From the NCBI RefSeq assembly GCF_039852015.1, contig NZ_CP156626.1:682001-746000 (forward strand): DNA of 64,000 nucleotides. The letters run 5' to 3'. The notes beneath the pieces were generated by a model. That model saw only the letters and a list, made by a program, of their open reading frames with translations. It was not told the origin of the DNA and searched no databases. Position numbers and translations under genes: made by a program. Shown in pieces: positions 9,292 through 17,239 of this stretch (its first letter is position 1; every line of letters starts with the position of its first letter). The stretch is from Robbsia sp. KACC 23696 (lineage in GTDB: Bacteria > Pseudomonadota > Gammaproteobacteria > Burkholderiales > Burkholderiaceae).

Positions 9292-9536
9292 CGTAGGTAT
9301 GCGGCGGGAAGGCCGTCGAAGAAAAACGCAGGGCGGGCCCGCGCCATGAATGGCACTGGAGAAGCGTACGTCGCGCGAATGGCGCCTGCGGCCGATGCGA
9401 TATTCGGCAGCGACGTTGCCGCGCCGCCACATGCGGGATACGCGAACGCGTTGTGATCTTGCTGAATGAACTGAATGCCACGCGTCGAAATAGGACGCCG
9501 CGCTAACGATTCAAGCCGATTAAATGCTGCTTGCAA
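9288..9536 (-). CDS. Possible small protein coupled to the GMC oxidoreductase gene
   Basis: An 82-residue frame starting at TTG 9536 and ending in a TGA that overlaps the GMC start codon as ATGA (9288-9291). No family is recognised. Third codon positions in its second half are mostly G or C, like neighbouring genes, and its composition (PACGGAATSLPN, ARPAFFFDGLP) is not obviously that of a shadow frame. Against it: no ATG, a weak GGAG at poor spacing, and no known domain. It could be a leader peptide or the relic of a longer gene. Confidence 0.25.
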   Translation of the reverse strand: MQAAFNRLESLARRPISTRGIQFIQQDHNAFAYPACGGAATSLPNIASAAGAIRATYASPVPFMARARPAFFFDGLPAAYLR

Positions 9537-9804
9537 TGAGGAGTCTCCGCTTGTGGCGCCGCGATGCCAGCCGATCTGAATGCGCGTTGCGTGGCTCCCA
9601 CGCGCGGATACGATTGTGACATGGTGCTGCGCACTTTTAACGTTTACGCATCACGCGATGTTTAAAAAAACACTATGATCAAACGATCGTACTGGTAAAA
9701 TTATGTCTGAAGTCTTGAGCGTCTTGGTGCGTTGCCAAGAGACCAAAATAACAACACGTTCGACGCGCGACGAGGCAGTACTTCAACTTGCTTAATGAGT
9801 TCGA
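9537..9804. other. Divergent intergenic region between the GMC and wecG-type genes
   Basis: This gap is markedly A/T rich at 9630-9710 (runs of A and T, TAAAAT at 9696-9701), which fits divergent promoters for the GMC/epimerase pair and the glycosyltransferase. No convincing -35/-10 pair at normal spacing is seen. Confidence 0.4.
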
Positions 9805-10683
9805 GTGCATGACCAGCGTCCTGCCGAGGCGTCGGGGCTACAAGTAAAAATGAGCAGCGTTCCTTGCTTGTCAACAGCGCCGGGGCCTAAAGCCGAACCG
9901 GTGATCGAACCTACCGTTCCGCTTTTCGGATTGGATATCACCGCGGTGGCTTTTACAAAAGCGCTCGATATTCTTGCCGACGCCGCGTCGCGGCGGGATG
10001 GGCGAGCACATATCGCGGTGACGCCGAATGTCGATCATTTGGTGCGACTCGATTCACAGCCTTCTTTCAAGCGTCTTTACGGCACCGCCGATTACATCTT
10101 TGCAGATGGTATGCCGGTGGTGTGGGCCAGTCGGGCCTTCGGTACGCCTTTGCCTGAGCGCGTGACCGGTGCCGATCTAGCGCCGGCATTGTGCGAGCGT
10201 GCGCGGGAAACAGGTTTGCGCGTGATCGTGATCGGCGGATTACCGGGTCAGGAAGCGTCGCTGATCGAAGGGATTGCCGCGCATTATCCCGGTCTCGATT
10301 TCGAGGTCATTACGCCGTCGATGTCGTTCGATCCCACAGGCGCTGAAGGCGAAGCGGCCGCGAATCGCGTGCGCGAAGTCGCGCCGGACATCGTGTTCGT
10401 TTGTCTTGGAATGCCGAAGCAGGAGCGATGGGCATTTCATTATGCCGAGACTTTTCCTGGCGGCCTCGTTCTGTGCGCCGGCGCTGCAATGGAATTTGCG
10501 GCGGGCCTGAAAAAGCGCGCGCCGCGATGGATGCAACGTAGCGGTCTGGAATGGAGTTGGCGATTGATGCAGGATCCAGGTCGACTCTGGCGCCGATACC
10601 TTCTCGAGGATACGCGCTTCCTCTCGATTTGCTGGCGTTACTGGCGCGATTCGCGATCGAATCGGCCGACGCGGACAGTATAA
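9805..10683 (+). CDS. WecG/TagA/CpsF-family glycosyltransferase
   Basis: A 292-residue GT26-family enzyme that adds a sugar (often N-acetylmannosamine or its uronate, or a hexose) to a lipid-linked acceptor on the cytoplasmic membrane. Family features are VTPNVDHLV, the ADGMPVVWASR motif with its aspartate, the GGLPG segment, LGMPKQERW, and the C-terminal RAPRWMQRSGLEWSWRL block ending in an arginine-rich membrane-contact tail. The start is uncertain: GTG at 9805 gives a 15-residue extension over the ATG at 9850, and neither has a strong Shine-Dalgarno. It stands alone on the plus strand with its own terminator 30 bases downstream. Sugar specificity is unknown. Confidence 0.85.
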   Translation: MHDQRPAEASGLQVKMSSVPCLSTAPGPKAEPVIEPTVPLFGLDITAVAFTKALDILADAASRRDGRAHIAVTPNVDHLVRLDSQPSFKRLYGTADYIFADGMPVVWASRAFGTPLPERVTGADLAPALCERARETGLRVIVIGGLPGQEASLIEGIAAHYPGLDFEVITPSMSFDPTGAEGEAAANRVREVAPDIVFVCLGMPKQERWAFHYAETFPGGLVLCAGAAMEFAAGLKKRAPRWMQRSGLEWSWRLMQDPGRLWRRYLLEDTRFLSICWRYWRDSRSNRPTRTV

Positions 10684-10712
10684 GAAGCCGCGCCAAGGCA
10701 TCGCTCGGAATC

Positions 10713-10756
10713 AAAAACGGCATGACGACAGATGCAGTGTCTTCATGCCGTTTTTT
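10713..10756 (+). terminator. Rho-independent terminator after the WecG-type gene
   Basis: A 13-base perfect stem (AAAAACGGCATGA at 10713-10725 with TCATGCCGTTTTT at 10743-10755) around a 17-base loop, with the right arm running into a T6 tract. It lies 30 bases after the stop at 10683. Confidence 0.85.
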
Positions 10757-10794
10757 GTTTGCGCGGCATTGCGATGTCGAAGGCGCGTCGAGCA

Positions 10795-10823
10795 ATAAAA
10801 AAGCTCGACCGAAGTCGGGCTTT
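10795..10823 (-). terminator. Rho-independent terminator after the WcaJ-type gene
   Basis: Read on the minus strand, AAAGCCCGAC, a TTCG tetraloop and GTCGAGCTTT form a 10-base stem with one G-T wobble, followed by TTTTTATT. It lies about 45 bases after the stop at 10867 and sits back to back with the plus-strand terminator. Confidence 0.85.
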
Positions 10824-10866
10824 GAAACCGGGTGCGCTACCCCGGGGTTCTTCTTTCAGCGTGTTA

Positions 10867-12279
10867 TTAGATTGCGTTGCGGCCCATGATGATCGACGGA
10901 ATCGTCTTGATCAGAATTTGAATATCCAGCCACAACGACCAATTCTTGATGTAGTAGTGATCGAATTCAACGCGACGCAACATCTTGTCCGGCGTGTCGG
11001 TCAAACCGCGCAGCCCATTGATCTGCGCCCATCCCGTAATACCCGGCTTTACGCTGTGACGCAGCATGTATCCCGGAATCATGCGTCGATACACTTCGTT
11101 ATGTTCCGCAGCGTGCGGACGCGGTCCCACCAGACTCATCCCGCCTGCCAGCACGTCGAAAAACTGCGGTAACTCATCGAGCGATGTACGGCGCAGGAAG
11201 CCCCCGACCGGTGTAATGCGACGATCACCAACATAGGCCTGACGTAATCCGATGTCCGACTTTTCTTCGTCGACGGGCATCGTGACGTACATCGAACGGA
11301 ACTTGTGTACGTAAATCGTTTCACCGCGTTCGCCGTAGCGGATCTGGCGGAACAGGATCGGGCCTGGAGAATTGACACGTACGGCGATCGCACAAGCCAG
11401 CATAACCGGCGACAGCAGCAAGAGCATTACCGCGGCACCGGCGACATCGACGATGCGCTTCGCCACCCGCGATAGACCGAGGATAGGGACATCGTGCACG
11501 GCGAACAGCGGAATACCGGCGAGGTCGGTGCCATTGATGGCGCGGTCTTCGATCACGCGCAACTCGGGCACCAGATAAATCGAGGCCGTCGAATCGTACA
11601 GGCGGTTCAGAATGTCATTGGTAAAGTCATCGCCGCGGACTTGCCCCATGCCGACAAAAACGATTTCGAAGTCGTTGGCTTGAATCCGGCCAACCGCATC
11701 TTCATAGCGACCGAGGTAGGGGGGCAGCACTTCGTTGGCGGCCGCTTCGACCGGCGCATCGTTATAGTAGCCCGCCACCTTGATGCCAAGGATGGGCGAA
11801 CGATGCAAGCGCAAACTCAATGTTCGCGCTTCACTGCCCAAACCAAAAAACACTGCCTGACGCTGATTGCCCGGCGCATTGTTGATGCTGTGGGCGGCGG
11901 CACGCAAGATCGCCAGGCCGAGCAGCTGCAACGGCAGGGCAAGCACGGCCCATTGCGCCAGCAGCACGCGCATATCGCCGCCGTTGCGATGCGTGACGAA
12001 GAGCAGCACCATCAGTACGATCGCCAATCGGCACCAATGCATGGCACCGCGGCCCAGCATCCATCGCAGGTTGCGCGCACTGGCAACCAGATAGAAGCGC
12101 GCGAATATGACGAATGAGGCAACTGCCAGGGCGCCAGTCAAGGCGCGCGCGTACGGCGTATCGCCGGCTTGTCCGCCGAATGACATGAGTGCGACAAACA
12201 CACCCGTATTGATCGCGGCGCTGACAAAGCCGACCAAGGCCATAAATAGCCGGTGATGGTGGATCGACTGAGGGTGCAT
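10867..12279 (-). CDS. WcaJ-type undecaprenyl-phosphate sugar phosphotransferase
   Basis: A 470-residue polyisoprenyl-phosphate hexose-1-phosphate transferase that starts repeat-unit synthesis by loading the first sugar phosphate on undecaprenyl phosphate. It has four N-terminal membrane segments (residues ~15-120), a Rossmann-like CoA-binding region (VFFGLGSEARTLSLRL on), a fifth membrane segment (VAGAAVMLLLLSPVML) and the catalytic bacterial sugar transferase domain with KFRSMYV, RRTSLDELPQFF, LVGPRPHA, KPGITGWAQ and a C-terminal DHYYIKNWSLWLDIQIL. The ATG at 12279 gives the usual length; an in-frame extension to 12540 is Cys-rich and unlike the family. It is the natural initiator for the cluster to its left. 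Confidence 0.9.
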   Translation of the reverse strand: MHPQSIHHHRLFMALVGFVSAAINTGVFVALMSFGGQAGDTPYARALTGALAVASFVIFARFYLVASARNLRWMLGRGAMHWCRLAIVLMVLLFVTHRNGGDMRVLLAQWAVLALPLQLLGLAILRAAAHSINNAPGNQRQAVFFGLGSEARTLSLRLHRSPILGIKVAGYYNDAPVEAAANEVLPPYLGRYEDAVGRIQANDFEIVFVGMGQVRGDDFTNDILNRLYDSTASIYLVPELRVIEDRAINGTDLAGIPLFAVHDVPILGLSRVAKRIVDVAGAAVMLLLLSPVMLACAIAVRVNSPGPILFRQIRYGERGETIYVHKFRSMYVTMPVDEEKSDIGLRQAYVGDRRITPVGGFLRRTSLDELPQFFDVLAGGMSLVGPRPHAAEHNEVYRRMIPGYMLRHSVKPGITGWAQINGLRGLTDTPDKMLRRVEFDHYYIKNWSLWLDIQILIKTIPSIIMGRNAI

Positions 12280-13525
12280 GAGTGGTTCCGCTGGTAAGTT
12301 AGGACAACAAACTCTACGGCAATCATAAAACCCGGTAATCAAGCACGCGGCCCGGGCTCCGCTGAATGCAATAAGGGAATCCGCCGCGCTAGTCACAAGG
12401 ACGAAGGCAGTGGTGGACGAGTTGTCGGCAGAACACACTCCGCGGTCGACAAGCCACGAAAATGAATGCATTACACATCGCGCGCTGTTGTAAAGATTGA
12501 GCGCAACGTGCAGCGTGTGCGGCAGAAGGCCGTTCCCCAACGGCCTGATGGCAAGCCCGCACGCTCCGGCGTTCCGAGTGGTCTAGATTCGGACGTGATT
12601 CCGGGGCGCAAGCAGCCATCCCAAATTAATACAAACGTATGTTACCACTACCGATTTGGATCGGTCGCGTTTGTTCCCAAATTAAATATCGTCGCGCGTC
12701 AATCGGGAATTATTGACCTTTTCTTTGATTGCAATCGAAAGCGAAAGGGTATGGAACCCTTTCGTATTCGTCATTTTTTCCGAAAAAAGGAGGGGAAAAC
12801 GGTTTCACCTTTTTCGCCTGTGTCTTTTAACAACTGTCTTTGAGGTAATGAAACAACGCACGCGTTCGACGACTGTATCGATAGAAGTCGACGCCGTCTT
12901 CTGGCTGCCCATTCACGTCGCGACGTTTCTTTATTGGGGGGCGGTGCGATGGCCGGCGAAGGGGCAAAGATGCCGATGCTTGCGCCAGTCACGCGCGCGT
13001 TGCAGGCGAGGTGTGCCAACGACGGGATCGACAGTCAGGACTGATGCGGCAATACACCGATTGACAAACGTTTATTTTCATAACGAAAGCTAGCTTTCAG
13101 TTTGTACTATATGGTACATTAAGGCTATGCAAGGTCGCTGAAAGGGTGCCTGCCGCCCTAAGCGCTCGCGCCTTGCCAACGACGTCGATGTAGAGTCGAT
13201 CCCACGTCGGCCAATCTGCTTTACCCCACACTGAAGGCCCCCTATAGAAACGCGACATCGCCTGTGTCGGCTTCATGCCGTCCATACGATCCGCGCGACT
13301 ACGCGCGGGCGCACGAAATTGGGTAAATAGTGCCGATCGCGGGACGGCGTCACTGCCGAGGCAAGATTTGCATGCGGATGCTTTTCATCGCGCCGTGTGA
13401 CCGTCTCAACGGGTGGGGCACCGTAACAACTTACTGATTCGTAGTGCTATTTAACGAGGGCGGGCCGATCGGCGGTAGCATTCGCCGGCGCGGTGCCGTG
13501 ATTGTTTTAAAAAGAGGAAAGTGAA
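12280..13525. other. 1.25-kb intergenic region between wcaJ-type gene and gcd
   Basis: No supported gene. The stretch 12600-12860 is A/T rich compared with the genes around it and has short A and T runs, suiting divergent promoters or a nucleoid-protein binding site. Two adjacent dyads lie at 13085-13118 (listed separately). A TTGACA occurs at 13061-13066 but has no matching -10 at 16-18 bases. Just before gcd, AGAGGAAA gives a clear Shine-Dalgarno (13512-13519). Short open frames here have no recognisable similarity. Confidence 0.5.
13085..13118. promoter_or_regulatory. Two adjacent inverted repeats, likely operator
   Basis: GAAAGCTAGCTTTC at 13085-13098 is a perfect 14-base palindrome. Four bases later TGTACTATATGGTACA (13103-13118) is a 16-base inverted repeat with 5-base arms TGTAC/GTACA around ATAT and a single mismatched pair. 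Both are A/T rich and lie about 410 bases before gcd. They look like binding sites for dimeric regulators (TetR, MarR or GntR style); which one is unknown. Confidence 0.45.
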
Positions 13526-15943
13526 ATGACGGAAGACGTGCGTCCGAAGCGCGGACTTGGCTGGCCCTGGTGGGGTGTCGGCGCGTTGATCGGGCTGTTC
13601 GGTCTGTTTTTTGGGATAGAGGGCGCGCATCTCGCTTATCTGGGCGGAAGCTGGTATTTCCTGCTGGCCGGGATTGGCCTGCTCCTGTCGGTCTGGTTGA
13701 TTTCGCGTAAGCGCCTGTCGGGCGTCACCGTGTTCGCCGCGGTGATGGCATTGACGGTTGTCTGGGCCGTATGGGATGCGGGTCTGTCGTTCTGGCCGCT
13801 GGTTTCGCGCCTGTTCGCGTTTGCCGTTTTGAGCTTTCTGCTGGCGTTGATCTATCCGCGTATCGCACGCGCGGCGGGTGTCGAGGAGCCGGGCGTCGCC
13901 TCGAAGGCGGTCGCTGCGATTCTGTTGCTTGGCATCGTCGTCGCCGGCGGTTACGCCTTCGTCCCCACGCCGACGATTGCACAAACCGAGGCTGCGCCGC
14001 CGGTGCAGGCCGTGGCGAAGGGCCAGGAACAGCAGGATTGGAAGTATTGGGGCGGATCGCGCGCCGGTGACCGCTTTGCGGCACTGGACCAGATCACCAA
14101 GGGCAACGTCAAGGATCTGCAGGTTGCCTGGACGGCGCATACCGGCGATATCCCCGTGAGTAACGGCGCCGGTGCCGAAGATCAGAACACGCCTTTGCAA
14201 ATCGGCGATTCGATCTACGTCTGTACGCCGTATTCGAAGGTCATCGCCCTGGATGTGGATAGCGGCAAGGAAAAGTGGCGCTATGACGCACAAGGCAAGG
14301 CACCCAGCTGGCAGCGTTGCCGCGGCCTGGGCTATTACGAAGACGCAGCCGTCCCGGCAAAGACCGGTGGCGTGACGGCGACGTCGTCGACGGCGGACAC
14401 CGCTGCCGTCCCCGCGCAAAGCGCCGCGTGCCGACGTCGTCTTTACCTGCCGACGGTGGATGCGCGCTTGATCGCGTTGGACGCGGACAATGGTCAACCC
14501 TGCGCGGACTTCGGCAAGGACGGTATCGTCGATCTGTCGGCAGGCATGGGCAAGATCGAATTCGGTTGGTATCAGCAAACGTCCACGCCCTTGGTGGCGG
14601 GCGATGTCGTGGTGGTGGGCGGGCGCGTTGCGGACAATTGGTCGGTCGACGAACCGTCGGGTGTGGTCCGTGCATTCGACGTGCACACCGGTGCCCTCGT
14701 GTGGGCCTGGGATTCGGGCAATCCGAATATCAAAAAGCTGCCGCCGGAAGGCCAGACGTATACGCGCGGTTCGCCGAACGTCTGGGCCGCCATGTCCTAC
14801 GATCCGAAGTTGAATCTGGTCTATCTGCCGACCGGAAACGCGACGCCGGATTTCTGGGGCGCGCACCGGACGCCGGAAGAAGAGAAGTACAGCTCGTCGA
14901 TCGTGGCGGTAGACGCGAAGACCGGCGAAGTTCGCTGGCACTTCCAAACCACGCACCACGATTTGTGGGATTTCGATTTGCCCGCACAGCCCTTGTTGTA
15001 TGACGTGCCGAACGCCAAGGGCGGTACCGATCCGGCGTTGGTGCAGGTCACGAAGCAGGGCGAGATTTTTGTGCTGAACCGCGCAACGGGCGCGCCGTTG
15101 TCGGAGGTCAGGGAACTGCCGGTGCCGCAAGGCAAGCTGCCGGGCGAGCGTTATTCGCCGACACAGCCGTTCTCCGTCGGCATGCCGTCGATCGGCAACC
15201 AGACGCTGAAAGAATCGGATATGTGGGGCGCGACGCCGTTCGATCAGTTGCTGTGCCGCATCCAGTTCAAGGGAATGCGTCACGAAGGCGTGTACACGCC
15301 GCCGGGTCTGGACCATGCATTGCAGATGCCGGGTTCGCTGGGCGGCATGAACTGGGGTTCCGTGTCGATCGACAAGACGAACAGCTATATGTTCGTCAAC
15401 GACATGCGCCTGGGGCTGGCCAATTACCAGATCCCGCGCGACAAGATGCCGAAGAACGCCAACGGGATCGAGATGGGTGCGGTACCGATGGCCTTGACGC
15501 CATACGGCGCGATGCGCCAGCGTTTCCTGTCGCCGTTGGGTATTCCTTGCCAGGCGCCGCCGTTCGGCACGATGAGCGCGATCGACTTGAAGACGCGCAA
15601 GATCGTGTGGCAGGTGCCGGTGGGTACGGTGAAGGATACCGGCCCGTTGGGGATTCCGTTGGGTCTGGGCATCCCGATCGGCATGCCGACGCTGGGACCG
15701 TCGCTCGCAACGCAGTCGGGTCTGGTGTTCTTCGCCGGGACGCAGGATTTCTATCTGCGTGCGTTCGACGGCGCGACGGGCAAGGAAGTGTGGAAGTCGC
15801 GACTTCCGGTGGGAAGCCAGTCGGGGCCGATCACCTATGTGTCGCCGAAGACCGGCAAGCAATATGTGCTGATCAATGCCGGTGGCGCGCGGCAATCGCC
15901 GAAGCGTGGTGACTACATTATCGCGTATGCTTTACCCAAATGA
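13526..15943 (+). CDS. gcd: Membrane-bound PQQ-dependent glucose dehydrogenase
   Basis: An 805-residue quinoprotein that oxidises D-glucose (and other aldoses) to the lactone on the periplasmic face of the inner membrane, passing electrons to ubiquinone. Five hydrophobic segments occupy residues ~12-150 (starting WPWWGVGALIGLFGL), then the PQQ beta-propeller: WKYWGGSRAGDRF, repeated propeller strands, the NVWAAMSYDP and HHDLWDFDLPAQP segments typical of the family, and the C-terminal GKQYVLINAGGAR. Length is close to E. coli Gcd (796). The start has a good Shine-Dalgarno (AGAGGAAA). PQQ synthesis genes are not in the window. It is monocistronic, with a terminator 85 bases after the stop. A long antisense open frame is a GC-skew shadow. 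Confidence 0.92.
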   Translation: MTEDVRPKRGLGWPWWGVGALIGLFGLFFGIEGAHLAYLGGSWYFLLAGIGLLLSVWLISRKRLSGVTVFAAVMALTVVWAVWDAGLSFWPLVSRLFAFAVLSFLLALIYPRIARAAGVEEPGVASKAVAAILLLGIVVAGGYAFVPTPTIAQTEAAPPVQAVAKGQEQQDWKYWGGSRAGDRFAALDQITKGNVKDLQVAWTAHTGDIPVSNGAGAEDQNTPLQIGDSIYVCTPYSKVIALDVDSGKEKWRYDAQGKAPSWQRCRGLGYYEDAAVPAKTGGVTATSSTADTAAVPAQSAACRRRLYLPTVDARLIALDADNGQPCADFGKDGIVDLSAGMGKIEFGWYQQTSTPLVAGDVVVVGGRVADNWSVDEPSGVVRAFDVHTGALVWAWDSGNPNIKKLPPEGQTYTRGSPNVWAAMSYDPKLNLVYLPTGNATPDFWGAHRTPEEEKYSSSIVAVDAKTGEVRWHFQTTHHDLWDFDLPAQPLLYDVPNAKGGTDPALVQVTKQGEIFVLNRATGAPLSEVRELPVPQGKLPGERYSPTQPFSVGMPSIGNQTLKESDMWGATPFDQLLCRIQFKGMRHEGVYTPPGLDHALQMPGSLGGMNWGSVSIDKTNSYMFVNDMRLGLANYQIPRDKMPKNANGIEMGAVPMALTPYGAMRQRFLSPLGIPCQAPPFGTMSAIDLKTRKIVWQVPVGTVKDTGPLGIPLGLGIPIGMPTLGPSLATQSGLVFFAGTQDFYLRAFDGATGKEVWKSRLPVGSQSGPITYVSPKTGKQYVLINAGGARQSPKRGDYIIAYALPK

Positions 15944-16027
15944 AGCGGGCGTCAAAGCGCGGTGATCGAGCGAGGTCGAATCTCGTAATATCGCCTCGGT
16001 AAGCCGATCACGTCTTGCCGCCACCTT

Positions 16028-16068
16028 CCCATGCGCTCCGGTCCCCGGGCCGCATGGGTTTATTTTTT
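16028..16068 (+). terminator. Rho-independent terminator after gcd
   Basis: An 8-base stem, CCCATGCG (16028-16035) with CGCATGGG (16051-16058), is followed by TTTATTTTTT (16059-16068). It ends gcd transcription. It also contains the ATG at 16031 that could otherwise be read as the porin start, which argues against that start. Confidence 0.8.
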
Positions 16069-16084
16069 CATCCGGTCTTTCTTC

Positions 16085-17158
16085 ATGTTTGCAGTTTCCC
16101 AGAATAATCGCCGCGCGATGCAAGCGGATCAGCCGCCACGCGGTCGGCCCCGCGCGCGGTGCATCGCGCTTGCGGCGACCCTGTGCGCTGGCGTAGCGCC
16201 CGTCTATGCACAAAGCTCGGTATCACTGTACGGCGTGATCGACACCAGTATTGAAGTGACGAATCCAGGGTCGTCGTGGACGCCACGTATGGATTCGGGC
16301 GCTTATCGAGGCTCTCGTTTCGGCATCCGGGGTTCCGAGGATATCGGGGGCGGGACGCAGATCCTCTTCACATTGGAAAATGGTTTCAGCTCGGCCGATG
16401 GGTCTTTCGCTACTGCAGGGTCGATGTTCAACCGTCAGGCGTGGATTGGTGCGAGCGGCAAGTGGGGGCAGGTTCGCGTGGGTCGTCAGTACTCGCCGAT
16501 CTATATTCCGTTCAAGGGACAACTGGATGCCTTCGGTGCCGGAACGATCGCATCGGGTTTGAATAACCTGTCGAAGATCACGCCGTATTCGAATAACGCA
16601 TTTACCTATATCTCGCCGAATCTGTACGGTTTGACCGGCACCGTCATGCTCGCATTGCGGGATGCCGGCGCGGGCAACGGATTGGGCGGCAATTACGAGA
16701 CACTGGCGTACAAGCTCGGGCCCTTGAAGGTGCTGTACGCGCACCAGCAGACCACCGGCACCGGCGCGCTGAGATCGAATTTGGGCGGCGTTTCCTACGT
16801 GATGGGTAAGTCGACCGGTTTCCTGTCGTTCTTCAACGGTGACGGGGGAACGCCGCGTTATCACCATGCGGGCGTGTCGATCTCGGGCCGTTATGCGTTC
16901 ACGCATCAATGGCGTGCATCGCTCGGCTATGCCTATATGCGCGATCAATCGGGCAACGGCAATAACGCCGATCAATTCAGCTTGGCCAGCGAGTACGATT
17001 TGTCGAAACAGCTGACGGTCTATGCGAGCGCCGGGTGGCTTCGCAATCACGGCAAGGCAACGCTGACATTGCGCGGCGTCAATGTGACCGGCCTGACCCC
17101 TGCGTATGCCGGCGCGCCGGTGCGCGGCGTGCAGATCGGCATCATCGATCGCTTCTGA
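16085..17158 (+). CDS. Gram-negative porin (Burkholderia type)
   Basis: A trimeric outer-membrane porin of the OmpC-like betaproteobacterial family. A signal peptide ends at CAGVAPVYA before QSSVSLYGVIDTSIEV, the typical first beta strand. Later segments (GSRFGIRGSEDIGGGTQILFTLENGF, FNRQAWIGASGKWGQVRVGRQ) are hallmark porin strands, and the last residues (GVQIGIIDRF) end in the terminal phenylalanine used for outer-membrane insertion. Two starts are possible, ATG 16085 (used here) and ATG 16118, which gives a shorter signal peptide; neither has a clear Shine-Dalgarno. The upstream ATG 16031 lies in the gcd terminator and is rejected. It probably lets sugars or small solutes into the periplasm, but specificity is unknown. 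Confidence 0.85.
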   Translation: MFAVSQNNRRAMQADQPPRGRPRARCIALAATLCAGVAPVYAQSSVSLYGVIDTSIEVTNPGSSWTPRMDSGAYRGSRFGIRGSEDIGGGTQILFTLENGFSSADGSFATAGSMFNRQAWIGASGKWGQVRVGRQYSPIYIPFKGQLDAFGAGTIASGLNNLSKITPYSNNAFTYISPNLYGLTGTVMLALRDAGAGNGLGGNYETLAYKLGPLKVLYAHQQTTGTGALRSNLGGVSYVMGKSTGFLSFFNGDGGTPRYHHAGVSISGRYAFTHQWRASLGYAYMRDQSGNGNNADQFSLASEYDLSKQLTVYASAGWLRNHGKATLTLRGVNVTGLTPAYAGAPVRGVQIGIIDRF

Positions 17159-17239
17159 TCGATCGGCACGCGCGGTCGGCGAGTCTCCGCGGAAGGGGCA
17201 GGTCTGGTCGAGAGGCGGGATCGCAGACCGATCGGGTTT

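Noticed and set aside
12466-12843. A 125-codon frame in the gap between the wcaJ-type gene and gcd.
   Set aside because: No domain, no Shine-Dalgarno, and composition of non-coding A/T-rich DNA.
13061-13066. TTGACA as a -35 box in the gap before gcd.
   Set aside because: No -10-like hexamer occurs 16-18 bases downstream.
13451-15895. An 814-codon open frame antisense to gcd.
   Set aside because: Arginine/histidine-rich with no domain; gcd on the other strand has full family features. It is a product of GC-rich codon use.
16031-16084. ATG 16031 as the porin start.
   Set aside because: It lies within the left arm of the gcd terminator hairpin and would extend the signal peptide abnormally.
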